In this document: positions 1 through 9,311 of the stretch, piece by piece
Numbering within the stretch: the first letter of the stretch is position 1
Layout: every line of letters starts with the position of its first letter
Assembly (NCBI GenBank): GCA_009711825.1
Contig: VEMY01000010.1
Span: 124,001-188,000, forward strand
DNA from: Bacillota bacterium
GTDB lineage: Bacteria; Bacillota; Proteinivoracia; UBA4975; VEMY01
Direction: 5' to 3'
Length of the DNA stretch: 64,000 bases
Notes under the pieces: generated by a model
Database searches by the model: none
Told to the model about the DNA's origin: nothing
The model's input: only the letters and a program-made list of their open reading frames with translations
Position numbers and translations under genes: made by a program

Positions 1-1037
1 ATTGCCCCAGATTCCTCGCCTACCTTGAGCATATGCAACAATAAGGGGGTGAACCGAGGAGATGCGCTCAACCCCGCAGTCAAAGTCAATCCTTCGGAAA
101 CACCTTTGCGTGCATGAAGAACAGCGCTTGCGTATTCAACATTATTTACAACCCTGGCTACGATTTCCAAAGCAGTAATCATTGGAACGCCGCTGGCCAC
201 CAGAATACTTAATGACCGGCAAAATCTCGCCATCGCGGCATTTTGGAACATCGTGCCAAACTTGGGCAATTTTAAGCTCAATCTTTGCGTTGCGTGTTTG
301 CCTTTGGTTGTTCCAAGATAACGTTTAAGCCCGATAAACGCAGCAATCAGCATAACAATCAGAAGCAGAAACTGATTTTGCATAAAGTCACTAACTGCCA
401 ACATCCCCTTGGTAATGCCCGGGAGTTCCATACCGCCCTCAGCAAACATGTCTGCAAAATTCGGGACAACAAAAACCATCAAACCAATTGTGATTCCAAT
501 CGCAAATACAGCAATAAATATGGGATAAGTCGAAGCAGATTTAACTTTTTCCTGAATCTCACTCTGATTTTCAAAGTAATCGGCCATACGCTCCAGCACA
601 TCATCCAGGGCACCGGATGCTTCACCGGCTTCCACCATACTGGTGAAGATGGTGGGAAATAAATCTTTGTGACGTTGGCAGGCTTCACTAAAAGTCTTGC
701 CGGACTCCAAATCCTTGCCAACTTCGCCAAGCGCATCACCCAAAACAGGGTTCTCAGCCTGGGAGGCAATGGCAGAAATGGATGACATAATTGTGACCCC
801 GGCCTTGACCATTGTCGCCATTTGCCGGCAAAACATAGCAAATTCCTTTAAAGGAATCCCTTTTTTCTTTAAAAAGCTCACGCCCTGACTTTTTGCTTTA
901 CCTACATTAAGCTGGAGGACAATCATCCGCTTCTCCCTGAGCATAGCGGCGGCACGGTTCATGTCATCAGCCTGAATCTGTCCACTTACAACCTTACCGG
1001 TAGCATCCCGAGCTTTATATGTATAAATGTTGGACAT
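1..1037 (-). CDS. pilC: Type IV pilus inner-membrane platform protein PilC (3' end cut by window edge)
   Basis: Polytopic membrane protein of the GspF/PilC family, the platform on which the PilB and PilT ATPases act. Reading from the ATG at 1037 (upstream GGGAGGGATGTAA supplies the ribosome binding site) the frame stays open to the window edge, giving about 345 residues. It starts MSNIYTYKARDATGKVVSGQ, typical of the family, and holds a first T2SSF domain with the conserved stretch FPTIFTSMVEAGEASG, a transmembrane segment near residues 175-195, and the beginning of the second T2SSF domain ending in KVGEESGA, the second copy of the same motif. About 55-60 residues are expected to be missing. 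It is the last visible gene of a pilB-pilT-pilC operon, 17 bases after pilT. Identity is seen directly; use in pili is family knowledge. Confidence 0.93.
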   Translation of the reverse strand, partial: MSNIYTYKARDATGKVVSGQIQADDMNRAAAMLREKRMIVLQLNVGKAKSQGVSFLKKKGIPLKEFAMFCRQMATMVKAGVTIMSSISAIASQAENPVLGDALGEVGKDLESGKTFSEACQRHKDLFPTIFTSMVEAGEASGALDDVLERMADYFENQSEIQEKVKSASTYPIFIAVFAIGITIGLMVFVVPNFADMFAEGGMELPGITKGMLAVSDFMQNQFLLLIVMLIAAFIGLKRYLGTTKGKHATQRLSLKLPKFGTMFQNAAMARFCRSLSILVASGVPMITALEIVARVVNNVEYASAVLHARKGVSEGLTLTAGLSASPRFTPLLLHMLKVGEESGA

Positions 1038-1054
1038 TTACATCCCTCCCGGGT

Positions 1055-2056
1055 TTAGAAGCTTGTGGGGTCAATAACTCCCATATCGGCAAGTTTCTTT
1101 AATGACTGGTCAAAGGTGTGCATACCGAATTTGGAGCCGGTTTCCATCTGGGTGGGTATCTGATGCAATTTCCCTTCCCGGATTAGGTTCTTGATAGCAG
1201 AGGTGCCAATCAGGATTTCGGTGGCACATACCCGACCGCTACTGCCCCGCTTGGGGAGCAAGCGCTGGGAAACGACCCCGCGCAGGGTCTCAGCCAGCTG
1301 CACGCGAATCTGCTGCTGTTGGTGAGCGGGGAAAACATCGATAATCCGGTCGACAGTTGCGGGAGCCGTCGAAGTGTGCAAAGTCCCCAGAACCAAGTGG
1401 CCAGTTTCGGCGGCAGTAACGGCGATGGAGATGGTCTCTAAGTCCCTCATCTCGCCAACCAGGATAACATCGGGATCCTGGCGTAGCGCAGCCCGTAGGG
1501 CGTTGGAAAATGAATATGTATCTTGTCCCACTTCCCGCTGATTGACGATAGACTTCTTGTGTTCATGTATATATTCTATCGGGTCCTCAAGTGTGAGTAT
1601 ATGGGCACTTTTCTCATTATTAATTGAGTCTATAAGTGCTGCCATTGTGGTAGATTTACCACTACCGGTAGGACCTGTAAACAGAACCAACCCCTGCTTC
1701 ATCTTGGCAAAACTATGGACAACCTCGGGCAACCCCAGTTCATCGATGCCGGGAATCCGGTCGGGAATAACCCGAAGCGCCGCGGCGGGGATGCCCCGCT
1801 GGCGGTAGACGTTAACCCGGAGACGGCCATCAGGCGCCTGAAAGGTGAAGTCTAGCTCGCCCCTGTCCATAAATTCATCGTAGCGGTCGCCGGTAAGTTC
1901 CTTAACGACTTGCTCCAATTTGGCAGGATCCATGATATCATCATTGACCTTTATCAGGTCGCCGTCAATCCTCATCAGGGGCGGGCGCTTGTTAGTGAAA
2001 TGAATATCGGAGGCACCTCGCTCCCGGGCAAAATGCATAATCTGCAAAAGCTCCAT
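1055..2056 (-). CDS. pilT: Type IV pilus retraction ATPase PilT
   Basis: Hexameric secretion-type ATPase that powers pilus depolymerisation and twitching. The 333-residue protein has family length. Visible motifs: Walker A GPTGSGKST at 128-136, Asp box around HILTLEDPIE (152-161), Walker B DPDVILVGEMRD (194-205), His box GHLVLGTLHT (219-228), and the PilT hallmark AIKNLIREGK near residue 290, which separates it from PilB-type ATPases. ATG start is preceded by AAAGGAGAGG. It lies 20 bases after pilB and 17 before pilC, so co-transcription is very likely. Confidence 0.95.
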   Translation of the reverse strand: MELLQIMHFARERGASDIHFTNKRPPLMRIDGDLIKVNDDIMDPAKLEQVVKELTGDRYDEFMDRGELDFTFQAPDGRLRVNVYRQRGIPAAALRVIPDRIPGIDELGLPEVVHSFAKMKQGLVLFTGPTGSGKSTTMAALIDSINNEKSAHILTLEDPIEYIHEHKKSIVNQREVGQDTYSFSNALRAALRQDPDVILVGEMRDLETISIAVTAAETGHLVLGTLHTSTAPATVDRIIDVFPAHQQQQIRVQLAETLRGVVSQRLLPKRGSSGRVCATEILIGTSAIKNLIREGKLHQIPTQMETGSKFGMHTFDQSLKKLADMGVIDPTSF

Positions 2057-2076
2057 TCTGTCCTCTCCTTTAGCCG

Positions 2077-3675
2077 TTAAATATAATCCAGACCGACCAC
2101 CCGTACAACTTCTTCTTTGGTGGTCAGGCCTTGCTCAACCTTTGTCATCCCATCTTCATACATGGTGGCCATCCCTTCCTCACGTGACAGCTTACGCAGC
2201 TGGGAGGCACTGGCCCCGTCAATTACCGCCTGGCGCAATTTGTCGGTAAAAGTCAGCACTTCATGGACAGCCAGCCGACCCTTAAAACCAGTCTTGTTAC
2301 AGCGGCTACATCCACTGCCTTTACATTCCCGACATAAGCGTCGCACCAAACGCTGGGCCATTACACCGTTAATAGCAGCGACAACCAGGAACGGGGGTAG
2401 GCCCATTTCAATCAACCGGGTGAGGGTTGAGGGAGCATCGTTAGTGTGAATGGTGGATAAAACCAAGTGGCCGGTGAGCGCTGCCCGAACAGCAATCTCG
2501 ACAGTCTCTGCGTCCCGGACCTCACCAACCATGATGATATCCGGATCCTGGCGCAAGAGAGCGCGGAGGCCGGCGCTAAAGGTCATGCCGATGCGGCTGT
2601 GCACGTTAATCTGATTGATTCCACCCAGCCGATATTCGACAGGATCTTCAACGGTCGATATGTTGAATTGAGGTGAATTTATATAATTAAGTCCTGTATA
2701 CAGAGTTGTGGTCTTACCGCTACCGGTAGGCCCGGTAACAAGCACCAAACCGTAGGAGCGGGTTATAATATCCTTAAACTTCTCCAGGTTGGCAGGGGTA
2801 AAACCCAGATCGTCCATTTTAAGTAAGATTGACTCGGGATTGAGAATCCGGAGCACGACCTTCTCACCGTAAATGGTTGGCAAGGTGCTCATCCGCAAGT
2901 CGATCTGAGATCCATTGGCAATCGTAAACTTAATTCTGCCATCCTGGGGGACGCGCCGCTCGGCAATATCCAGTTCGGCCATAATTTTTAACCGGGATAC
3001 AACCAAAGGGTGGGTACTTTTGGGCGGAGTCATCCGCTCATGGAGAATGCCGTCAATCCGGAAACGAATAAATAAATCGTGTTCTCGAGGCTCGATATGG
3101 ATATCGCTGGCCCCTTCGTTTACTGCCTGGTCAATCATATTGTCAACCAAACGAACAATGGGGGCGTCATCAACCATCAGCTTGAGCTGTTCGGTGTCCA
3201 GTTCCTCTTCAACCTTGGATTCCTGTACTACCCTTTCCATGGACTCCCGAAGCGTGAAGTGCTTCCGGATGACCTTGTCCAAATCGGACTTGGCGGCAAT
3301 CACAGGGACAATCTGGCATCCAGTTGCCATGGCGATGTCGTCGATGGCGACAACATCCTTGGGGTCAGCCATGGCCACGGTAACCCGCTCGCCAACTTTT
3401 TCAATCGGCACCGCCTTGTAACGCTTGACCAGTTCCTGGTCGAGAATGTTTATTACTTCTCCATCTAACTGGTAATTATCTAGATTAACATGGGGGACGC
3501 CCAGATGAAACTCCATAATCTCTATGTATTGTTGCTGGGTGAGAACATTCAGTTCCACCAACGCCTCGGCAATATTGCTGCCCTTGCCGCTGGCCTTCGC
3601 TTCATCAATCTGTTCACGGGTGGCCATCCCCGTTTCCAGCAAAAGCTCTTCCAACGTCTGGTACAAACTGCTCAC
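2077..3675 (-). CDS. pilB: Type IV pilus assembly ATPase PilB
   Basis: Extension ATPase of type IV pili, 532 residues. The N-terminal ~140 residues form an MshEN-type (T2SSE_N) domain (LEELLLETGMATREQIDEA), a fold that in some relatives binds cyclic di-GMP. The ATPase core has Walker A GPTGSGKTT at 315-323, the Asp box TVEDPVEY (341-348), Walker B DPDIIMVGEVRD (378-389) and His box GHLVLSTIHT. A zinc-binding tetracysteine sits at C448, C451, C456 and C459 (CxxC-x4-CxxC), normal for PilB/GspE. The start is GTG at 3675; a stop lies eight codons upstream, so the start cannot be much earlier, though no clear Shine-Dalgarno precedes it. First gene of pilB-pilT-pilC. Confidence 0.94.
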   Translation of the reverse strand: MSSLYQTLEELLLETGMATREQIDEAKASGKGSNIAEALVELNVLTQQQYIEIMEFHLGVPHVNLDNYQLDGEVINILDQELVKRYKAVPIEKVGERVTVAMADPKDVVAIDDIAMATGCQIVPVIAAKSDLDKVIRKHFTLRESMERVVQESKVEEELDTEQLKLMVDDAPIVRLVDNMIDQAVNEGASDIHIEPREHDLFIRFRIDGILHERMTPPKSTHPLVVSRLKIMAELDIAERRVPQDGRIKFTIANGSQIDLRMSTLPTIYGEKVVLRILNPESILLKMDDLGFTPANLEKFKDIITRSYGLVLVTGPTGSGKTTTLYTGLNYINSPQFNISTVEDPVEYRLGGINQINVHSRIGMTFSAGLRALLRQDPDIIMVGEVRDAETVEIAVRAALTGHLVLSTIHTNDAPSTLTRLIEMGLPPFLVVAAINGVMAQRLVRRLCRECKGSGCSRCNKTGFKGRLAVHEVLTFTDKLRQAVIDGASASQLRKLSREEGMATMYEDGMTKVEQGLTTKEEVVRVVGLDYI

Positions 3676-3863
3676 CCCGGTTTCTGCAAATAATTAGTCG
3701 AGAAATAATTCAATGTCAACATACACACAATTAACCAAATATTTCATGCGTAGGTACTAATTCTACATTAAGAAGGAAATTCCTTTTTACAACCGTAATA
3801 TTTGCGCAACTTTTCCTTGCTAAATGACAAAAATCGTGAAGCGTCGACAGCTTGTCCGCTCTT

Positions 3864-3892
3864 ATTATAGTATTTTCGACATTCCACAGCAT
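3864..3892 (-). promoter_or_regulatory. Candidate promoter for pilBTC with an overlapping Spo0A-type box
   Basis: On the minus strand the gap before pilB contains a perfect TATAAT (3864-3869). The best -35 at 17 bases spacing (3887-3892) is only ATGCTG. Between them sits TGTCGAA (3875-3881 on the plus strand as TTCGACA), identical to the core of the Spo0A box of Bacillus and Clostridium. Transcription from here would give a ~180-base leader before pilB. The TATAAT and heptamer are seen; promoter activity and Spo0A control are inference. Confidence 0.35.
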
Positions 3893-3924
3893 TTTTTGGG
3901 GGTATCTTCCAATTGTCGCAACCT

Positions 3925-6900
3925 TCAAACGTGTCTACGCCCGGCAAAAAGCGAGTAAGTTACCGGTACAACCACTAGAATCATTACAGTTGAGCTAAGC
4001 AATCCGCCAATAACTGCTGTGGCCAGTGGCGCCTGTAATTCTGCCCCCGAGCCGATTCCCAGAGCCAGGGGCAACATTGCCAAAACTGTTGTAAAAGCCG
4101 TCATCAGAATCGGCCGCAGCCTCATGGCGGCACCAGTTGCAATCGCCTCCCGAACAGGCATTCCTTCCCCACGTAACTGATTAATCGCTGTCACCATGAC
4201 AATCGCATTGTTAACCACAATCCCCGCCAGCATAATCAGGCCGATCATCGCTGTAATCCCCAGGGCGTGACCTCCAACCAGCAATAGCCAGAGCGCCCCC
4301 ACCGCCGCTAGAGGCAGTGAAATGATAATTACCAGGGGATGGAGCAACGACTCAAAGAGTCCAGCCATCAGGGCATAAACCAGCACCACTGCCAGAGCGA
4401 GAGCCCCATAAAGACTCTGAAACCCCTCCTGCATCAGTTGCCCAGACCCGGTCACAGAAGCGCTATACCCTCCCGGCAATTGAACACGCTCAATCAATGC
4501 TTCCACCTCAGCAATCGCCGAACCCAAGTCGCCACTGAGAATCGGGGCGGTAATTTGGGCGGCAGGCTGTTGGCGGGAGCGATGTATACTAATTGGCCCC
4601 TGCCCGTCCTCGATATCTGCCAGCATAATCAAGGGAAGATTATGCCCGCCAGGTAGGGATATAGACAAATGCCGCAACTTATCGGGGTTATCAATATCCT
4701 CCGGTCTGTATTGGACCTGAACATCAAGATTATTCCCATCCCGGTTAAGGCGCGTGGCAAACACCCCGCCCATGGCGGCGTTGACCTGAGTTGCAACCTG
4801 GGCCGGCATCAAGCCCAGCGCAGCCACCCGCTGCCGGTCCAAGACCACTTTCTTTTCCGGCAGTTGTTGTTCCAAATTGGAAGTAGCTTCCCCCAGCTCC
4901 GGGACTGTTTGCAAATCCTCCAGAAACTCAAGACTGAGCCGCTGCACTTCCTCCAGAGAGGGACCCCTGACCTCCAGCTGCAAATTGTCGCTACCGGCCA
5001 TGGAGCTAAACTGGTCTTGACTCGCAACTGCAAACTCCACATCGGGCGAGAGTAATTTTTCCGCCTCACCCCGGACCCAGGCAACCACAGCGTCGGTTTC
5101 GCTGGCACGTTGTTCGGGCGGCAACAGCCGCACATCGATTGAGGCAGTATTCTTGCCGCCTTCAGACATACTCACCCCGCCTCCGGGACCGACCCGGGTG
5201 GAGTAAATATCGACATCGGGATGAGTGGCCAACAATGCTTCCAAATCTGCGGCAACAGTGTCAGTTGCAGACAAAGACGCACCCGGGGGCAAAGTAACAG
5301 AGATGTTAAAGCTACCTTCATCGATGGCAGGCAAAAACTCCCGTCCCAGATATAAGAACGGGATAGCTGAAACTGCAACCAGCCCCAGGGCCACCAACAA
5401 AACCAGGCCTCTACGTCTCAGCGCCCCCCTGACCATACGTGCGTATGTACTCCGGGATGAACGGGGTCGCAATGCCTGGTTCCACCGACCATAAGGCAGA
5501 ATCCGGGAAGCCAACATTGGAATCACGGTAATGGCAACTAGCAGGGAAGCTAAAAGAGAAAAAGAAACAGTCCAAGCCAGCTCGCGAAATAGCTCACCGG
5601 TGACACCCCCTACAAAAACAACGGGCAGAAAAACCGCCAATGTGGTTAGTGTTGAGGCAGTGATTGCTCCGGCTACTTCGTTGGTGCCCCGGGCAGCGGC
5701 TTCTGCCGTCGACGCGCCACCCTGAATATGCCGGTATATGTTCTCAATTACGACAATTGAGTTATCCACCAGCATGCCCACACCCAAAGCCAACCCGCCC
5801 ATACTCATCAGGTTGAGGGTAAGGCCGCCAAAATGCATCATTACAAAGGTGGCAACCACCGAGAAGGGAATCGCCACAGCAATGATTAACGTGCTGAGAA
5901 TGCTTTGCATCAGAGTGAGTAAAACCAAGACCGCCAGCCCTGCCCCCACCAGCAAATTGGTGCCAATGCCCTGAATTGCTTCTTCAATAAACTCCGCCTG
6001 GTTCATTGTGACGACAACCTCCACTTCGTCCAACTGGCCCGACAACTCCTCCAGGCGGCTCATCACATCCCGGTTTACCCGCACTAAATTGGCATCGCCC
6101 TCTTTACGGACCGCCAGACCAAGGCTCTGCTGCCCATTTGTGCGCACTATACTTGCCCCGGGGGCGCGCCCATCAGCTATGTCTGCGACTTGATCTAGCA
6201 GGACAAACCCATCACTGTTCCGGCCCACGACAACCCGGCCCAGTTCCTCCAGGCAATCGAACTCACCCACAACCCGCACACTATACTCCGACTCGTCATT
6301 CGCTACTGTGCCGGCAGGCATTAAGACATTGCCGGCCCGAATCATATTGGCCAAAGTCCCTAGATCCATACCTAGCTCGGCCAAGTCTGGTTGTGAGACT
6401 GTTACCTGCACCTGCTGCTCATTGAGCCCGCTGATATCCACCGAGGCCACTCCAGGTACAGATTCAAGCCCTGGCAGCAATACATCTCTGACCACGGTTT
6501 CTAAACGGTCCTCGTCCACATCTCCCCATACGCTCAGGCGCAACCCGGGCATTGTGGTCGGGTCGTAGCGTAATACCATGGGCTGGCCCGCATCATCGGG
6601 TAGGGGAATAAGGCCAATGCGCTCCTTTATTTCATCCCGGGCCGCGTCTAGATTGGCGCCCCAAGCAAGTTCACAGATGATTACCGAGCTGCCCTCAGCG
6701 GAAATCGAGCTGACTTCCTTCAGGCCGCCAATGGTGGCCACCACCTGCTCCAGCGGCTCGGTAATCATCGTTGCCGTTTCCTGAGGTGAAGCCTGGCCCC
6801 AATTTGTGTAGACTGCCAGTACCGGCGGTTCGAACCGGGGCAAAAGTTCCAGGCTCAGATGGTTCAGGGAAATTGCCCCCAAAAGAATTACCACCAGCAT

Positions 6901-6951
6901 TAGCATTAACATCGTTACCGGGCGGCGCACCGCCAGATTGCCAGGCCCCAA
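3925..6951 (-). CDS. RND-family efflux transporter (HAE1/AcrB type), no adjacent adaptor
   Basis: Proton-driven efflux permease of the RND superfamily, close in type to SwrC/YerP of Gram-positives. It is about 1008 residues with the expected order: TM1, a large external domain, TM2-6, a second external domain, TM8-12. The TM4 relay stretch reads LGVGMLVDNSIVVIEN, keeping the first Asp with Asn in the second position. The reading frame also opens with GTG at 6966, but a strong GGAGGTGG lies six bases before a TTG at 6951, giving M-GPGNLAVRRPVTML, which matches the usual RND N-terminus, so TTG is preferred. There is no membrane-fusion adaptor gene beside it and the neighbours are pilus genes. 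Substrate unknown. Confidence 0.88.
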   Translation of the reverse strand: MGPGNLAVRRPVTMLMLMLVVILLGAISLNHLSLELLPRFEPPVLAVYTNWGQASPQETATMITEPLEQVVATIGGLKEVSSISAEGSSVIICELAWGANLDAARDEIKERIGLIPLPDDAGQPMVLRYDPTTMPGLRLSVWGDVDEDRLETVVRDVLLPGLESVPGVASVDISGLNEQQVQVTVSQPDLAELGMDLGTLANMIRAGNVLMPAGTVANDESEYSVRVVGEFDCLEELGRVVVGRNSDGFVLLDQVADIADGRAPGASIVRTNGQQSLGLAVRKEGDANLVRVNRDVMSRLEELSGQLDEVEVVVTMNQAEFIEEAIQGIGTNLLVGAGLAVLVLLTLMQSILSTLIIAVAIPFSVVATFVMMHFGGLTLNLMSMGGLALGVGMLVDNSIVVIENIYRHIQGGASTAEAAARGTNEVAGAITASTLTTLAVFLPVVFVGGVTGELFRELAWTVSFSLLASLLVAITVIPMLASRILPYGRWNQALRPRSSRSTYARMVRGALRRRGLVLLVALGLVAVSAIPFLYLGREFLPAIDEGSFNISVTLPPGASLSATDTVAADLEALLATHPDVDIYSTRVGPGGGVSMSEGGKNTASIDVRLLPPEQRASETDAVVAWVRGEAEKLLSPDVEFAVASQDQFSSMAGSDNLQLEVRGPSLEEVQRLSLEFLEDLQTVPELGEATSNLEQQLPEKKVVLDRQRVAALGLMPAQVATQVNAAMGGVFATRLNRDGNNLDVQVQYRPEDIDNPDKLRHLSISLPGGHNLPLIMLADIEDGQGPISIHRSRQQPAAQITAPILSGDLGSAIAEVEALIERVQLPGGYSASVTGSGQLMQEGFQSLYGALALAVVLVYALMAGLFESLLHPLVIIISLPLAAVGALWLLLVGGHALGITAMIGLIMLAGIVVNNAIVMVTAINQLRGEGMPVREAIATGAAMRLRPILMTAFTTVLAMLPLALGIGSGAELQAPLATAVIGGLLSSTVMILVVVPVTYSLFAGRRHV

Positions 6952-7010
6952 TGGCTCCACCTCCACAGATTTCTCTCTGTAGGGTTTCCCTTTTAATTGG
7001 ATTTAATAAT

Positions 7011-7049
7011 GCAAAATCCCGGCAGGCAAAGTAATAACCGGGATTTTGC
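7011..7049 (-). terminator. Perfect 12-bp inverted repeat after pseudopilin operon
   Basis: gcaaaatcccgg (7011-7022) and ccgggattttgc (7038-7049) are perfectly complementary around a 15-base loop. The hairpin falls between the stop of the pseudopilin gene at 7062 and the RND gene. The 3' flank on the minus strand is only moderately T-rich (ATTATTAAAT), so it may be a weak terminator or an mRNA-stabilising hairpin. Confidence 0.5.
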
Positions 7050-7061
7050 CAAGGTCAAGGG

Positions 7062-7577
7062 TCAAGGCCTAACATAACGCAAGGCAGGGACAGATGAATG
7101 CATAGTACCTGAGTTTTCAATGTTCAACAACATCACAGATGATTCCATACTATAAGCCACATCACCACTAATAATACCAAGTTTGAACGAAAACATATCT
7201 GCCTCCAGCCAGAAACTTGCCTCGGAGATTATTGCGTTTGTTAAGGGCCTACTTGCTTGACTGTCAGCAATAATAATCTGACCACTATGCTCATCAAAAT
7301 ACAAAAACCTTTCACCGGGAGAAATCTCAGCTTGCTCCGGTAAATCATCCCAGTCATCCAACATCGTCAAAACAACAGCATAGCGCATTTCCTGAGTAAG
7401 CAGCTCAGAGACCAGACGTAGGTCATGGTGCATTTGCGCCTGCCGCCTCCCCAGATTATAGGTCTTATGGCCCATCAGGAAAAATGAAAAGACCCCCGCC
7501 ATTACCAAAGACAAAATTATCAAGACAACAAGCAACTCAACCAAAGTTATACCGGATTGCGAACGCAAGTTAATCAT
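7062..7577 (-). CDS. Type IV pilin-like minor pseudopilin (PilW/GspJ-like)
   Basis: Secreted pseudopilin, 171 residues. The N-terminus MINLRSQSG-ITLVELLVVLII is a class III prepilin signal: short basic leader, Gly at -1, Glu at +5, then a hydrophobic helix of about 20 residues. The remaining region is a soluble domain rich in acidic and aromatic residues with no recognised enzymatic motif. It is the third gene of a three-gene operon with the PilX-like and PilV-like genes upstream, 12 bases after its neighbour. Role is probably priming or tip of a pilus; assignment to PilW/GspJ is by position and length only. Confidence 0.8.
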   Translation of the reverse strand: MINLRSQSGITLVELLVVLIILSLVMAGVFSFFLMGHKTYNLGRRQAQMHHDLRLVSELLTQEMRYAVVLTMLDDWDDLPEQAEISPGERFLYFDEHSGQIIIADSQASRPLTNAIISEASFWLEADMFSFKLGIISGDVAYSMESSVMLLNIENSGTMHSSVPALRYVRP

Positions 7578-7589
7578 CTGCGTTCCCCT

Positions 7590-7955
7590 TTACTCGGCCA
7601 CAAAAGTAAGATAATGCACTCGCCTGTTTTCACTATACTGCTTTTCAATACTAACCAACGTGCCAGTAAACACTCTGCCAAATAGAACAATTTCATATTC
7701 ATCTTCCCTAACCAACTCATCTGTCTGATATGTATCATCAGCAATAGCCCTTTCCATTTCCTGTTGCGCTTCTGCGACGAATGTCCCTCTATTTCCAGCC
7801 AGCCCTATCGTCCTGTAACTATTAATGAAAAGCGCACTCAATGACAGTGCTATTAACAAGAAAATCGCTGTAGCTATAAGAACTTCGACCAGGGTAAAAC
7901 CGGCCTGTTTCGAACAGTCAAACAATAAGCTCCCCCCCTCCCCGTGAACTATCAA
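7590..7955 (-). CDS. Type IV prepilin-like protein (PilV/GspI-like)
   Basis: Small pseudopilin with the motif KQAG-FTLVEVLIATAIFLLIA: Gly at -1, Phe +1, Glu +5 and a hydrophobic helix. The frame is open as far as 8018, but that would overlap the upstream gene by 67 bases. Two better starts exist: TTG at 7955, where TTG and the upstream TGA overlap (TTGA), suggesting translational coupling, with a 121-residue product; or TTG at 7925 behind a G-rich GGAGGGGGGG stretch, giving a 9-residue leader. I report 7955; the leader length is unsure. Second gene of the 7062-9232 operon. Confidence 0.72.
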   Translation of the reverse strand: MIVHGEGGSLLFDCSKQAGFTLVEVLIATAIFLLIALSLSALFINSYRTIGLAGNRGTFVAEAQQEMERAIADDTYQTDELVREDEYEIVLFGRVFTGTLVSIEKQYSENRRVHYLTFVAE

Positions 7956-9232
7956 TTTCTTTTCCAATGGCCGCGTTTTAATCCTGAATTTCCAGAAGGC
8001 AACGGTATATCCTCCCATTTTTGGTCCGGCTCAAAATACACCCGAGAATTTCCGACAGCGACAAAACTGTTACCTATGACGGAACCATAAACGGTAGAAC
8101 TGCCGCTTAGTACAACATCGGCGTTGGGTGCATATATTGTCCGAACTAACGCAGAGGTGCTGCCCTCAAGAGAAACGTTGCTACCACCAGTGATAATACT
8201 ACCGAGAATGCCCCCAGAGCCCTGCAGAACGATGTCAGCAGATTCGGAGTACAAACAACCGTACAATCTTGTATTACCCGGGGGACCAATTGGCTGGGAT
8301 CCTTTATAATAAAGCATTATCTGGTTAGGATCTCCCCCCTGATTAATTGTACCACCCCCGCTAAGAATAAACTCTTCCTCAATGTAAAGTTCAAGCTGAC
8401 CGGAGCCAACCAGTTCAATTGCACCCGACCCTTCAACAACAAGTTTGCGTGCCCTTATCCGGCGGACATCATGTCCAACATCGATAATCAAATGACTCTG
8501 AACCCTTAGCTCATCAAAGGTCCAATCATCGAAGATATGATGTGGAGGCGAAGGCCACCACCCAGCCAAAAAATCTCCGTAATAGTTCAACTCTGAAGGA
8601 AACTGGGGAAAAGGAGGCAATGGATAAGTGCGCACCTCATCAAGATTTCCAACCAAGCCCACGATATTTTGTAATCCTCCCTGTTGGCTGTCAATAACCT
8701 CGTTGGGATTACCGCCAACACCCACATAAAAGTCTCCGTCAACCTTTGGCGACCAGGTGAACTTAACACTTCCGGGCTCAACTGAATTTGTACCTGACAC
8801 ACCAATAACGGCTGAGCCTTCAAGTTCCAGAGTAGTCTCTGCGAACACTGCCATATCAAGATTAGGCATGCTGGAATCAGAAAACAATGAAACCTTGACT
8901 GTATCACTATAACTGGAAACATGCCCCGTCGACTCCACCACAATATCCTCACCTTGTTCGACAACACGAACCACGCATCTGCCGTTCGCCAACTCAAATT
9001 CATCTTCGCCCATGGCAAGAAAATCATCGATATCACCAGGATTTTGCAACAAGTGCGCAGCTACAGCATCTGCACCACTCCTGGCCAAATAATATGCTTC
9101 GATCTTTTTCTCATGCCGGACCGCTTGGGTTACATCATTCATTCCAACACTGATTAATGTGGTACCAAAAATCAATAAAATCAAAGTAACCACCAACACA
9201 GTAACCAACGTAGAACCACGCTCATTAAGCAT
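7952..9232 (-). CDS. PilX-like pilus protein with a C-terminal repeat/adhesin-type domain
   Basis: 426-residue exported protein. The N-terminus MLNERGSTLVTVLVVTLILLIFG resembles PilX/GspK-type pseudopilins without the Glu+5. After a linker, residues ~120-410 contain degenerate repeats of the form 'valine-rich strand - SGS - small residues' (LVVEGSGAIELVGSG, VVLSGSSTVYGSVIG), the pattern of the beta-helical domain called DUF7305 in recent Pfam releases; this family name is from memory. The ATG follows GGGGGGTAGGGA. It is the first gene of the operon, behind a good promoter at 9282-9311. A surface-exposed pilus subunit or adhesin is likely (inference). Confidence 0.75.
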   Translation of the reverse strand: MLNERGSTLVTVLVVTLILLIFGTTLISVGMNDVTQAVRHEKKIEAYYLARSGADAVAAHLLQNPGDIDDFLAMGEDEFELANGRCVVRVVEQGEDIVVESTGHVSSYSDTVKVSLFSDSSMPNLDMAVFAETTLELEGSAVIGVSGTNSVEPGSVKFTWSPKVDGDFYVGVGGNPNEVIDSQQGGLQNIVGLVGNLDEVRTYPLPPFPQFPSELNYYGDFLAGWWPSPPHHIFDDWTFDELRVQSHLIIDVGHDVRRIRARKLVVEGSGAIELVGSGQLELYIEEEFILSGGGTINQGGDPNQIMLYYKGSQPIGPPGNTRLYGCLYSESADIVLQGSGGILGSIITGGSNVSLEGSTSALVRTIYAPNADVVLSGSSTVYGSVIGNSFVAVGNSRVYFEPDQKWEDIPLPSGNSGLKRGHWKRN

Positions 9233-9281
9233 TCCCTACCCCCCATCTAGCTCTGTACACCCTTTTTCAACAATTTAGATT

Positions 9282-9311
9282 ATTATCTCGTTTTTTTCAG
9301 TAACCTGTCAA
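9282..9311 (-). promoter_or_regulatory. Sigma-A type promoter of the pseudopilin operon
   Basis: TTGACA (9306-9311), 18-base spacer, GATAAT (9282-9287) on the minus strand, ending 49 bases before the ATG at 9232. In the rest of this 345-base gap (9312-9540) I see no gene; the only structure is a short palindrome TATCGA-aac-TCGATA at 9390-9404. Confidence 0.65.

Noticed and set aside
3676-3860. Cyclic di-GMP riboswitch in the pilB leader
   Set aside because: I searched by eye for the GEMM core (GGGCAAACC and GGGACGCAAAGC-like segments) and found neither.
3731-3928. 65-codon open frame in the gap before pilB
   Set aside because: No ribosome binding site, amino acid composition unlike a real protein, and it spans the likely pilBTC promoter.
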